Positions 26,462 through 36,509 of a DNA stretch of 64,000 nucleotides are shown here, one piece after another (within the stretch, counting starts at the first letter, position 1; every line of letters starts with the position of its first letter). The notes beneath the pieces were generated by a model. That model saw only the letters and a program-made list of their open reading frames with translations. It was not told the origin of the DNA and ran no database searches. Both the position numbers and the translations under genes were made by a program. The stretch covers positions 44,217 through 108,216 of the forward strand of contig BDDD01003336.1 of the NCBI GenBank assembly GCA_001972305.1, read 5' to 3'. The stretch comes from Cephalotus follicularis (lineage: Eukaryota > Streptophyta > Magnoliopsida > Oxalidales > Cephalotaceae).

Positions 26462-26487
26462 ACTCACTGAGTTCGAACTCAGTGAGT
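26462..26487. repeat. 26-bp perfect palindrome in copia LTR B
   Basis: Arms ACTCACTGAGTTC and GAACTCAGTGAGT with no spacer. The matching place in LTR A (6718-6740) is a worn form. It lies in a cluster of GACTCGG/GAGTCAC words. Confidence 0.9.
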
Positions 26488-27174
26488 CTCGGTCAACTCG
26501 CCTTTGACCGGTCTTGACATATATGGATGCAAACCACCCGATCTTCACATCGGTGGCCGAGACTCTGCGAGACTCGGTCTGGAACACAGCGAACGGTCGG
26601 CGGCGAGTCACTGGGTTGACTCGCCGTTCGTCATCAGCAGCCGCCAAGCCACCAAATGGTTCAACTCCTTCAGCCCGACACACCCACGCCATAGACTCGC
26701 CGTGACTCGGTGCGGAACACCAAGTCACAGCAGCTCGACCCATCAACTCGCCCAGTTGACTCACCACGCACAAACACCGGCCAAACGACCGGAAAACGTA
26801 AAGGGAAGATCAAAATGGATAGAGCCAACGATTTGGCTCCACCCACTGTGATCATCGGCGGTGGAAGAGAGACGCCGAAGCAAGTGGCAGCAGAAAACGC
26901 AATCTGCCACCAGGGAGAAGAAAGAGGAGAAAAAACGGGGAGAGAAGGGAAGAGGCATACCGTGGAAGGACGCCGGCCATCCCTTGGCCACCGGCGTGGA
27001 GCGCCGGTCTTCTTCGCCGGTGAAACGCGCTCCCCACGCTCCAGCACACCCACGACGCTTTCTCTCTCTCGCGTAGCTCACGAGTGCGGGAGAGAATGTG
27101 AGAGAGGTGGGAGAGAGTGTGAGAGAGAGTTTAAAAAATTAGTAATAAAATGAATTTTTGACTTAATAAATAAT

Positions 27175-27176
<2 letters not shown>

Positions 27177-27216
<40 letters not shown>
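27177..27216. repeat. (CT)n microsatellite
   Basis: About twenty CT units inside copia LTR B, followed by a T/C-rich stretch. Confidence 0.95.
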
Positions 27217-27223
<7 letters not shown>

Positions 27224-28765
27224 TTCTTATTTCTCCTTTTTTAAAAAATCTCTTTCAATTTAATTTGTTTCTCTCCCAATTAATTAAAGACTCTCTCTTC
27301 AATTAATTTGATTTAATAAAATTAAATCATGCTCCTGCATTTAATCTCTATATATTAAAAAGGCAAATTACGGAGAGAGGAACAAATCACAAATGTCTAA
27401 TTAATATATACTAGTTAAAAACTAGTTTTACCACCAAGCGAGAATGTGTGCAGCATGCGTCACTTTTCCAATAATCGGGCGGGACCTGAAAGCCTGTCGA
27501 TCTTCGGTATGATAATAAATTCCCAGAGCACCCAATCATCTGGTACGACTACTTTAATAGTCACCGACTACTAGAATAGCCCCGGTGTGATTTCCAGTCA
27601 CCCCCCGGATCCGTGTATTACCAAGTGTATCAATCAGGGACCGAATAGCCAGTCGCTTTGTCCAGTCATCGGCATATGTGTAGTGTTTCCCTCTTCATAC
27701 GTAGCTCAGATCAACGGTCTAGGGTTTGGATGAATGTCACCCCTAGATTTAGCCGTGATACTAAATATCTGTGATCGCACTGAGACTATGACCGACCTCC
27801 CATGGAAAATACCCAATCTCCGGTTCGTCTATAACCTGATCAGGATTTTAAGTCTGCAACGTACATAGATAAATAGCGCTGGTCACCCCTGTCCGGGTGT
27901 GACGATCCCCTGTTGCGCGATCGCTCATACATCTCAATGCAGCTTCCACAAGGCCCAAAGACAACCCTTTTTCTAGCACGTGGCTAGTGCTGGGGAAGGC
28001 AAAAATCAAAGTCAAGCAGTCACCACACAATGCATGCTAGCCGCTCAGGTCAAAGGAACATCGTAGGCGTGGACCTACTAGTCACCATAGGAACCCCTAT
28101 TGACATGGGTATAGACTATCCAAATAGGGATCCTATTGGTGGGTCTGTTCAGCATCATGCAACCGCGCACGCACCCCACAGTAGCTTTAGGATAATACCG
28201 AATGGTCCATTAGATGGTCCATCCTCCCTCCGTGGGAGCAAGCGTAATGTGGCAAGTCTTTATCACGGTTCTACAATGGTCCAAAGATTGTGAACCTATG
28301 ACTTGGAACAAGTTTAGTCACAGGGAATAAGGATCTCGATCTCATGGCCTCCATGGCGAGAGATCCAACCCTTTGATGTGACAGGGCAATATATGGCATA
28401 CAGTTAATTAAGAATAATTATTCTGTTCCTTTTGGTTGGTTGGGATGAGCCATATATTCTTGACAATATAAATAAATTTGCACATAGAACATAATTGGAA
28501 CTAAGAACATTGAATCAGAGTGTACAAGTAGCCTCTCGTGGCTTGCAGGGACACCCAATTCCAACAGCAATAGGCAAATCAAGTAGAGAAGTCCTACCTT
28601 TAACGAAACTTCAAAAGTTGAGCTTCCAAACAATCAATCGGCAGGAATCACCCAAGAACCCGCTACTTTCTTGTTCAATCGGCAAGCCGCAACTTGCAAT
28701 CACTATCCTTGTTGATGGAGATGCAAATCTCGGGCTGCTAGGAAGGAAGATGGAGGTCGCTCAAC

Positions 28766-28766
<1 letters not shown>

Positions 28767-28807
<41 letters not shown>
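28767..28807. repeat. (GA)n microsatellite
   Basis: About twenty GA units inside the right LTR of the Tekay element, followed by more purine-rich sequence. Confidence 0.95.
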
Positions 28808-28810
<3 letters not shown>

Positions 28811-29039
28811 ATAGAGAGAGGGAGAAGAATGATAATATGAGAGGATAAGAGTAAGAATTGACTTATATAGTCAATTCAGTCAATTCTCTGAAACTCAGCC
28901 CAAAATCCCGACTATACATGCCTGCAATCAATACAATAACAATAGGTATAAGAATACCTTAATTCAATACAATTCGATACGGACCAATACGGTACCGTAT
29001 ATGCATGAACAGTACAAAGAGGGAATTCGGGTCGTCACA

Positions 29040-32000
29040 TAGACAACTGAGAGAGGCTGAAGCATTGGACTTGCGTCTAGGTGATGGATCGAGGATTCAC
29101 ACCATAAAAATAGGTGTTTTTGAATTGTCTTTTTGTAATGGAAATGTAATTAAAGTTGATACTTGTTACTTTGTAAAGAACTTGGTTAGAAACGTTGTTT
29201 CTGTTTCTTATTTGTATAAGATGGGCATAGAGCTCACTTTTTCTACATATGGCTGTAGACTTATGAAAAACGATATTCTTTTATGTGAGGGACACATTGA
29301 CAATGGGATCTAAGTTTTAAATACTAATGCACAAATGGCTTTAACAATTCAAACTGGAACAAGCACTAAAAGACAACGAGAGATAAGCGATGTAAATCCT
29401 TCATACATATGGCATTGTAGATTAGGTCATCCTAGTCTGGGTAGACTAACACACTTGATTAATGATGGTCTTTTAGACATCAAGGACATGGAGTCCTTTC
29501 CAGAGTGTGAGCCATGTATTATTGGCAAGATGACCAAATCTCCCTTCTCCAAGGTAGGAGAAAGGGATGTGGACATACTGGCTCATATCCACACCGACGT
29601 CTGCGAACCCATGTTGGCCAATGCTATTGGAGGTTTTCCCTACTTCGTCACCTTTACCGATGACTTGTCACGGTATGGTTATGTGTTTATGATGAAACCC
29701 AAGTCTGAGGCCTTTGAGAGGTTCAAAGAATTCAGACTTGAAGTAGAAAAGCAAATGGGAAAACCCATCAAGGTCCTTCGGTCAGATCGAGGTGGTGAAT
29801 ACCTATCTGCTGAATTCTTGGGTTATCTGATGGATAACAGAATTCTCTCTCAATGGACACCTCAGGAACACCACAGCATAATGGTGTTTCCGAGCGAAGG
29901 AATCGGACTTTGATGAACATGGTCCGGTCCATGATGTCTTTCACGGATCTTCCTATATCATTTTGGGGTTATGCACTACACGTGGTGGTGTACATCCTAA
30001 ACCGGATTCCTTCAAAATCTGTTCCCTCCACTCCGTACAAGGTGTACATTGGGAGGAAACCCAGTCTAAACCATTTGAGGGTTTGGGGTTATCCAGCTTA
30101 TGTTATAAAGGCGAAACCTTCTAAGCTGGAGGCGCGAGGGGATCATTTCCGGTTTGTGGGGTATCATAAGGAGAGCAAAGGATACTTCTTTTATCATCCC
30201 AACGATCAAAAGGTTTTTGTATCGCTTACTGCAAAATTCCTAGAGAAGGAATACCTGCTTGCAAGGAGTAGTGGGAGCAAGGTGGAGCTAAGAGATCTGT
30301 CACCTGGTGAAATCCCACAAGATGAGGAGGAATTGGAGGTTCAACCCTCTACAGATACAGTTGGGGAAGGTTCTCAACCTGAGAGTGGATCTCAGTTAGG
30401 CGCTCCTTTAACGAGGAGATCAGACAGAGTTCCAGTACCTCCTGAGAGATATGGCTTTCTCATTGAGGACACTGAGGAACTCAAGGACGTCGATGATGAC
30501 GAGCCTGTCAGCTACAAGGAGGTAGTGAAGAGCACTGAATCTGGGGCATGGCTAGAGGCCATGAAATCCGAGATGGACTCCATAGACGCCAATCAAGTAT
30601 GGAACTTGGTCGATGCACCGAGGGTATTAACCCTATTGGTTGCAAATGGATCTTCGAGAGGAAGATTGGCACTGATGGTAAGATAGAGACTTACAAAGCG
30701 CGATTGGTCGCGAAAGGGTATAGGCAAAGACAAGGAGTCGACTATACCGAAACTTTTTCATTAGTAGCTATGCTTAAGTCCATCCGGATATTGCTTGCTA
30801 TTGCCGCTCATTACGATTATGAGATGTGGAAAATGAATGTCAAAACAACGTTCTTGAACGGCTTTCTTGAAGAGGACATTTACATGTCCCAACCAGAGGA
30901 GTTTACATCCATGGAGCATCCACAGAGAGTGTGTAAGCTCCAAAGGTAGATTTGCGGCCTTAAGCAAGCGTTCCGTAGCTGGAACATCCATTTTGACGAG
31001 ACCGTTAAGAATTTAGGTTTCATCAAAAACGTTGATGAGACTTGTGTTTACCGGAAAAAGGATGCGCGAATATCAAGTTCTTGGTACTATACGTGGACGA
31101 CATACTAATCATATGGAATGATGTGGGTATGTTGCAGTCCGTCAAAGTATGGTTACCCAAGAACTTCTCCATGAAGGATTTGGGAGAGGCATCCTATGTA
31201 TTGGGTATAAAGATCTATAGAGATAGATCTAATAGGTTGCTGGGACTCTCCCAAAGCCAGTACATCAGCAAGGTGATGAAACATTATGGCCTTGAGAATT
31301 CCAAGCGGGGCCTTCTTCCGATTGGCCAGGGAATTCACCTCTCCAAGAGGATGTCTCCACAGAAAAATGAGGAGAAGATTCGCATGAGTAGGTAGCCATA
31401 TACTTCAGCAGTTGGCTCCATCATGTATTCCATTATGTGTACTATATCTAATGTCACCTATGCCTTGGGTATGGCTAGTCGATTTCAGTCTGATCCCGGT
31501 GAGAAACACTGGGAGGCCGTTAAGGGGGTACTCAAATACTTGAGAAGGACTCAGGATACCTTCTTGGTCTATGGAAGAGACAGTGAGTTGAAATTAGAGG
31601 GCTTTACAGACTCTAGTTTCAATAGTGATCCGGATGATCACAAATTCGTGTCGGGATATGTCTTTATCCTAAACGGAGGTGCTATGAGCTGGAGGAGTTC
31701 TAAGCAGGAGACTACTGCTGACTCCACGACTGAAGCAGAATATGTTGCAGCCTCAAATGCCGCTAAGGAAGCTGTTTGGATGCAAAAGTTCATTATTGAA
31801 CTTGATGTGGTTCCAACCATTGCACGTCCAGTTGTGGTATACTGTGACAACAATGGGTTATTGCACAAGCCAAAGAACCCTGGTCTCATCATCGCTCCAA
31901 GCACATACAGGGACGGTATCACCTGATTAGAGAAATCATCGACAGAGGAGACATTTCTCTTGAGAGAGTTTCCACAGAGGCAAACTTAGCAGACCCACTG

Positions 32001-32093
32001 ACCAAGGCCTTGAGCAGCATAGTTCTAGAGAGACATCAGAGTGCTATGGGCTTAGGCTATCGGTCATCGTGGCTATAGGGCCAAGTGGGAGAT
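29040..32093 (+). pseudogene. Right arm of the split copia element: pre-integrase to RNase H, broken
   Basis: Ty1/copia pol in the order typical of the superfamily. GAG-pre-integrase zinc-binding part (29400-29530; YIWHCRLGHPSLGRL, CEPCIIGKM), integrase core (29545-30100; HTDVCEP, FTDDLSRYGYVFMMK, LRSDRGGEY, RRNRTLMNMVRSMMS), linker with acidic Pro-rich region, reverse transcriptase (30620-31400; KARLVAKGYRQRQGVDYTET, LYVDDILI), RNase H (31440-32090; GFTDSSF, STTEAEYVAASNAAKEAVWM). It ends with the usual GLGYRSSWL and a purine tract (AAGTGGGAGA) directly before the 3' LTR. Roughly five breaks. The left arm is at 14471-14888. A long LTR suggests a TAR/Angela-type lineage, but I cannot fix this. 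Confidence 0.88.
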
Positions 32094-32950
32094 TGTTGGA
32101 TTATGGGTGTCCCTGTATGCCACGATATGGCTTGTTTGTATATGAACACTCTTAATTTAATGCAATTCTGAATTCCCTTTTATATTCTATGTGCATTTAT
32201 ATATGTTGGCAAAGCTATGTGGCTCATCCCAACCAACCAAAAGGAACAGATTAATTATACGTAACTAACTGTATGCCACAATAGCGTCTTATCACGTTCA
32301 AAGGGTTAGATCTCTTGCCGAGAGGGCTGTGAGAATGAGATCCTTATTCCCTGTGACAAATATTCCAAGTCATAGGTTCACTCTCTTAGGGGCCATTGAT
32401 GAACTGTGAAGACTTGTCACATAAAGCTTGCTCCAGGGTTAGCAATGGAGGTTGGTTATCTAGTAGCCAATTGGGGTAATCCCTAAAGCTAAATGTGAGG
32501 CGTATGCTAGAGACCAGGACACTGAATAGACCCACCAATAGGAAACCTATTTGGATAGTCTATACCCAATGTCAATAGGATTCCTATGGTCTCGGTAGTG
32601 TATAGTCTATGGTGACTAGTAGGTCTATAGCCTGCGTTGTCTCCTTTGACCTGAGCGGCTAGGATGTATTGTGTGGTAACTACTTGACTTTGATTTCTGC
32701 CTTCCCCAGCACTATCCAGGTGTTTGCAAAATGGTTGTCTTTGGATCTTGTGGGAGCTGCATTGAGATGTATGGGCGAGTGCGCAAGATGGGATCGTCAC
32801 ACCCGGGCTGAGGGTGACATGCTCTATTTGTCTATGTACGTTGCGCACTTAAAAGTCCTGGTCAGGCATAGGTGAATTGGGAACGAGAGGTTCCCATGGG
32901 AGGTTCGCCGATAGTCTCAGTGTGATCATAGATTCATAGCTATCACTTTC
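32094..32950 (+). repeat. 3' LTR of the split copia element (outer end missing)
   Basis: Starts TGTTGGATTATGGGTGTCC right after the purine tract. It matches, in inverted orientation, the right part of LTR B (about 27780-28566). At about 32945-32950 it changes abruptly into the last ~63 bp of the LTR of gag-only element 2. Confidence 0.8.
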
Positions 32951-33068
32951 ATAGTTTAGTTTGTTATTTCCGCAAACAAATTACTTGTTTAAGGTTGCCA
33001 TACATTTCCAACAAGTGGTATCATAGAGGTTATCTCATAAGTCTTAATTGTTAGAGATATAAAGATCC

Positions 33069-34745
33069 ATGGCAAACCAAATGAACTTAAACATAGGACT
33101 AGAAGGATCATCCATTTCTAGACCTCCATTTTTTGATGGAAACAACTATAGTTTTTGGAAAACTAGAATGACCATTTTTCTACAATCCCTTGACTATCAA
33201 TTGTGGCATATTATTGTTAATGGTCCTAAGATGCCAACAAGAACAATAGAAGGAGTAGTCTCTCCTAAACCCGAAAATGAATATAATGATAATGACTTTA
33301 GGATGCTCCAATTAAATTCTAAAGCTAAACATGTTTTATTTTGTGCCGTTGGCCCGAATGAATTTAATCGGATATCTTCATGTGATACGGCTAAACAAAT
33401 GTGGGATTTATTAGAAATCACTTATGAAGGCACTAATCAAGTAAAGGAATCGAAAATAAGCATGCTTGTTCATGAGTATGAATTGTTTATAATGCATAAT
33501 GATGAATGTATAAGTGACATGTTTACTCGCTTTACTACTATTACCAACTCCCTTAAAAATCTTGGCAAATCATATTCTAACCAAGAACTTGTAAGAAAAA
33601 TTTTAAGGTGCTTGCCGAAGAATTGGACTCCAAAGGTGACGGCAATTGAGGAGGCTAAGGACCTTTCCACTCTTCCACTCGAACAACTTCTAGGCTCCTT
33701 GATGACACATGAGACAACAATGAAGAATCATGAGCATGTGGAAGTCAAGAAGAAGAAGCCAATCGCTCTAAAAGCCTCAAAGGAAAGCGAAAGTGATGAA
33801 GATGGAGATGTGGCATTCATAACTTCCCAATTCAAAAAGTTCCTCAAAAGTCGAAGGGGCAAGAAGGCTTTAAAGAAGTTCCCTCACAATGTAGAATCAA
33901 GCAAGAAAGAAGAGCCAACGTGCTATGAATGCAAAAAGCCGGGCCATTTCAGAAACGAATGCCCAAATCTTAAGAAGAAAGAGAAATTCATCAAAGAGCA
34001 TTCCAAGAAGAAGAAAGCAATGGTAGCTACTTGGGATGATAGTGATCTCTCAAGCTCCGATGAAAGTGGAAGTGATGAAGAAGTTGTAAATTTTGCTCTC
34101 ATGGCTATGGAAGATGATAAAAGTGGAGATGAAAGCGAAAATGAGGTAAATTTTACATTCGAAGAATTACAAAATGCATATGAGAACTTGTTTAAAGAAT
34201 ATGAAAATATTTGTTTAAAGAACAAGTCTTAAAAGAAAAATGCTATATCCATGTCTAAAGAAATTGATGATCTAAAAAGTGAGAATAGCAAGTATTTGAA
34301 TGAAATTGATTCTCTTCAAAATAAGAATAGCTTCTATGTGAATGAGATTGACATTTTAAATATTTCTTCAAAATTATCTATCGATTCAATGGAAGAAAAT
34401 GAAAAACTGAAAATTGAGATTGATGCTTTAAAGAAATCTTTTTCAAATTTTTCAAATAGTAATGCTAGATTGGATAATCTTTTAGGTTTACAAAGATGTG
34501 TGTTTGACAAAGCCGGTCTTGGCTATGAGGAAATGAAAAATGTCAAACATTTTAAAAATTTCTTTGTCAAGAGAGTTGAACCTCAAATTTGTTGCAATTA
34601 TTGTGGTAAAATAGGACATATTTTCACCTCTTGCATCTATAAAAATAATTTGTCTCTTGGTAAATCTAGAAAGATTTGGGTTCCGAAAGGAACTCTTGTG
34701 ACTAACTTGAAAGGACCAAAGTTCAAATGGGTACCAAAAGCTTAA
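33069..34745 (+). pseudogene. Copia gag (UBN2 type) of gag-only element 2, broken once
   Basis: Starts MANQMNLNIGLEGSS. A DUF4219-like start (PPFFDGNNYSFWKTRM), UBN2 gag core (AKQMWDLLEITYEGTNQVKE, CLPKNWTPKVTAIEEAKDLS), CCHC knuckle (CYECKKPGHFRNEC, near 33920), acidic Ser/Asp stretch, coiled coil, then a second knuckle-like motif (CNYCGKIGHIFTSC, near 34595) and the end KFKWVPKA at 34745. High similarity to the gag at 1400-3080 through the very last residue shows that the stop after KFKWVPKA is shared by both copies. About one interruption. Confidence 0.88.
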
Positions 34746-35301
34746 ACTATGTTTTGTAAGTGTACTTGAAGTCAAGATCAATCATTTCAAGCACATAACT
34801 TGGGGAGAAAGCTCTTATTGAGGGGGAGTATCATCTTATCCAACAATTGGTATCTCTCAAATTTTTATGATGATATTGATATTTTAAATTTAAAATGTAT
34901 TTTTATTTCAATTGGTATTCCTCTATTCTCATTTGATATCCCTTTAAAATTGCTTAATTGGTATCTTTTTGATGATAACAAAAAGGGGGAGAATGCTTAA
35001 TGCTTAAGGAAAATTTATAGCCCATGCTTAATTTATAGCTTATGCTTAGGGGGAGATAGATATGAATTGTGATATTAAATGAAAAGTGTGTTAAGGGGGA
35101 ATTCATGGAAAAAGGGGAGCTAGATAAAATTATTTGCATAATTCTCCTTTTTGAGAAATGAAAATTAGATGTTATATTAAGGGGGAGTTTATCCAAAGAA
35201 ATCTTTCAATTAGTATCTAAAGAAAACTTCTTTTTGTCTTCAATTGGTATAAATTTTTCCTTAATGTAGCAAATTTTTGTAATCATCAAAAAGGGGGAAA
35301 T
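34746..35301 (+). other. Non-coding region with repeated purine tracts
   Basis: Between gag and 3' LTR. GGGGGA/GGGGGAG tracts occur near 34818, 34984, 35048, 35093, 35112, 35180 and 35292; the last, next to the LTR, should be the true polypurine primer. The mirror-image region in copy 1 (791-1399) has the same design. Confidence 0.75.
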
Positions 35302-36326
35302 TGTTGACTTTTAGTCTCAATCCTAAGTTTTAATGATTACAAATTTAAATTTAAATTTGCTACTTTCTGTGCAAGAAAAGCTATGAACAAAATTAAGAAG
35401 TGCAGAAATAGAGCAAAGCGACGACGGTCAAGATCAGAGCGTCAGAGCTTTATGCCCAAATGTCGACACCAAGAGAACAAAGCGTCTGCCAATTAAACCA
35501 GTGGAGCGCGAAATTAGTTGAAGCACTCAAAGCGGCGACGCTTGGAGTAAAGCGTCTGCGCTTTATACGAACGGTCGACTCCCAGTTTAAAGCGTCAGAG
35601 TCCAAACGAAAAGAATTCAAATTTAACTCCCAACGGTAACCTAAGCGCCGACGCTTTAGGTAATACCGTCAACGCTTTAGTCGGCTGGAACAATGACAGA
35701 ACTTGTTTTAAAGAGCCAACTTTTGTGCAACAACTTCCAACACTTCTCCAACGGCTCTATTTCTTCACCAACGGCTAGAAACTAAATGAAGCTATATATA
35801 GAGGCCAAGAAACAAGATTTGAGGGACTTGAAGAACAACATTTGAACATCCAATCAAAAAGATCATCTTGCAAAACAAAAGAGAAAGACAACAAGCTAGA
35901 GTTTTACACTTTCATATCCAAAGCTTGTAACTAAGCTACAACTTTCATATCCAACCTTTCAAGAGGTTATTGTAAACACAATCCAAACCATTTCTATCAC
36001 CCATTGTAAAAAAGGGGAGTGAAACCTTGTAAGGTGTTTGATTGATTTGCAACCGGAACCCAAAATCAAGTGTAAGGTGGTTTACTTTGATTTGAACCCG
36101 TAAGCCGAAAATCAAAGGTTGCTAGTGGTAACTAGTGGAATCTCAAGGGGTTCTTGAGAAAGTGGACGTAGGCACGGATTTGCCGAACCACTATAAATTC
36201 GTTTGCACACTCTCTAACCCTTATCTCTTTAATTTATTTGTTCTTGTGTGATTGTTTATTTTCATAGTTTAGTTTGTTATTTCCGCAAACAAATTACTTG
36301 TTTAAGGTTGCCATACATTTCCAACA
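35302..36326 (+). repeat. 3' LTR of gag-only element 2
   Basis: Complete TG...CA LTR. Contains AAAGCGTCGACGCTT-type words from about 35415 to 35690. Supplies the reference for the shorter copies at 1-790 and 3136-3965. Confidence 0.88.
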
Positions 36327-36509
36327 AACAGGTTGATATGTGACGGGACACATATCATTTGGTGAAAGGACAAAATCATGAAAGATGTTGTTTGGCTAGT
36401 GAGTATTTCATTTGCATGGATTTAGGTCCGTGCAATGCCACGGTGAAATATTCCATGCAAAGACTTATTTGGAAATAGAAGAGGTTGTCATTTTCTTTGT
36501 ATTGGGCGT

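Larger units (their letters stand above)
26025..28566 (-). repeat. Copia-type solo LTR, copy B (about 2.5 kb)
   Basis: Minus-strand LTR starting TGTTGGAATTGGGTGTCCC (right end, 28566) and ending TTCCAACA (26025), with short inverted ends. The right third is inverted relative to the 3' LTR at 32094-32950 of the copia element; the rest matches the LTR at 6281-8005. No internal domain is attached on either side, so it is a solo LTR. GCAAT occurs at the right edge (28567) and a few bases from the left edge (26017), an imperfect target duplication. It contains a long (CT)n tract (27177-27216) and a 26-bp perfect palindrome (26462-26487). Confidence 0.78.
14889..29039 (-). mobile_element. Tekay/Del-type chromovirus (Ty3/gypsy), carrying two nested insertions, broken
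   Basis: A minus-strand chromovirus inserted into a copia element. Left LTR sequence is at 14889-15051 and 18768-19995; right LTR sequence is at 24214-26024 and 28567-29039. Termini are typical of Tekay: outer TGTGACGACCCGAATTCCC (minus strand, ending 29039) and inner GGGGTGTTACA. Target copies TAGAT/TAGAC flank it. Coding order leftwards from 23874: gag, CCHC knuckle, protease, reverse transcriptase, RNase H, integrase. The 3' end is incomplete and I do not see a chromodomain. Roughly eight breaks in the coding part. Over the first ~160 bases the two LTRs differ at about ten positions (roughly 94% identity), which suggests an age of a few million years at commonly used plant rates. Confidence 0.88.
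24214..29039 (-). repeat. 5' LTR of the Tekay chromovirus, split by a copia solo LTR
   Basis: Parts 24214-26024 and 28567-29039 give an LTR of about 2.3 kb. The left part matches the other LTR of the element; the right part contains the terminal TGTGACGACCC (minus) and a (GA)n tract at 28767-28807. It carries an array of ACATCGATGTCTTT-like words (25496-25790). Confidence 0.85.
32951..36326 (+). mobile_element. Gag-only (TR-GAG-like) copia element, copy 2
   Basis: Plus-strand relative of the element at 1-3965. Only the last ~63 bp of the 5' LTR remain (to 33013). The primer-binding site follows (TGGTATCATAGAGG, 33016-33029), then gag, a non-coding region with about seven GGGGGA-type purine tracts (34818-35296), and a full 3' LTR (35302-36326, 1,025 bp, TGTTGACTTTT...CCAACA). 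AACAG follows as a possible half target duplication. As in copy 1, nothing of pol is present. Multiple purine tracts are known in SIRE-type copia elements, so this looks like a SIRE derivative moved in trans (inference). Confidence 0.87.

Noticed and set aside
26393-27153. Several ORFs over 100 residues on both strands in LTR B
   Set aside because: Overlapping frames on both strands of a GC-rich word cluster; no domain and no conservation with LTR A.
28567-29039. 5' LTR of the plus-strand copia element at 29040
   Set aside because: It ends in the Tekay terminus and fits the interrupted Tekay LTR; the copia LTR in this region is inverted and belongs to a separate solo LTR.
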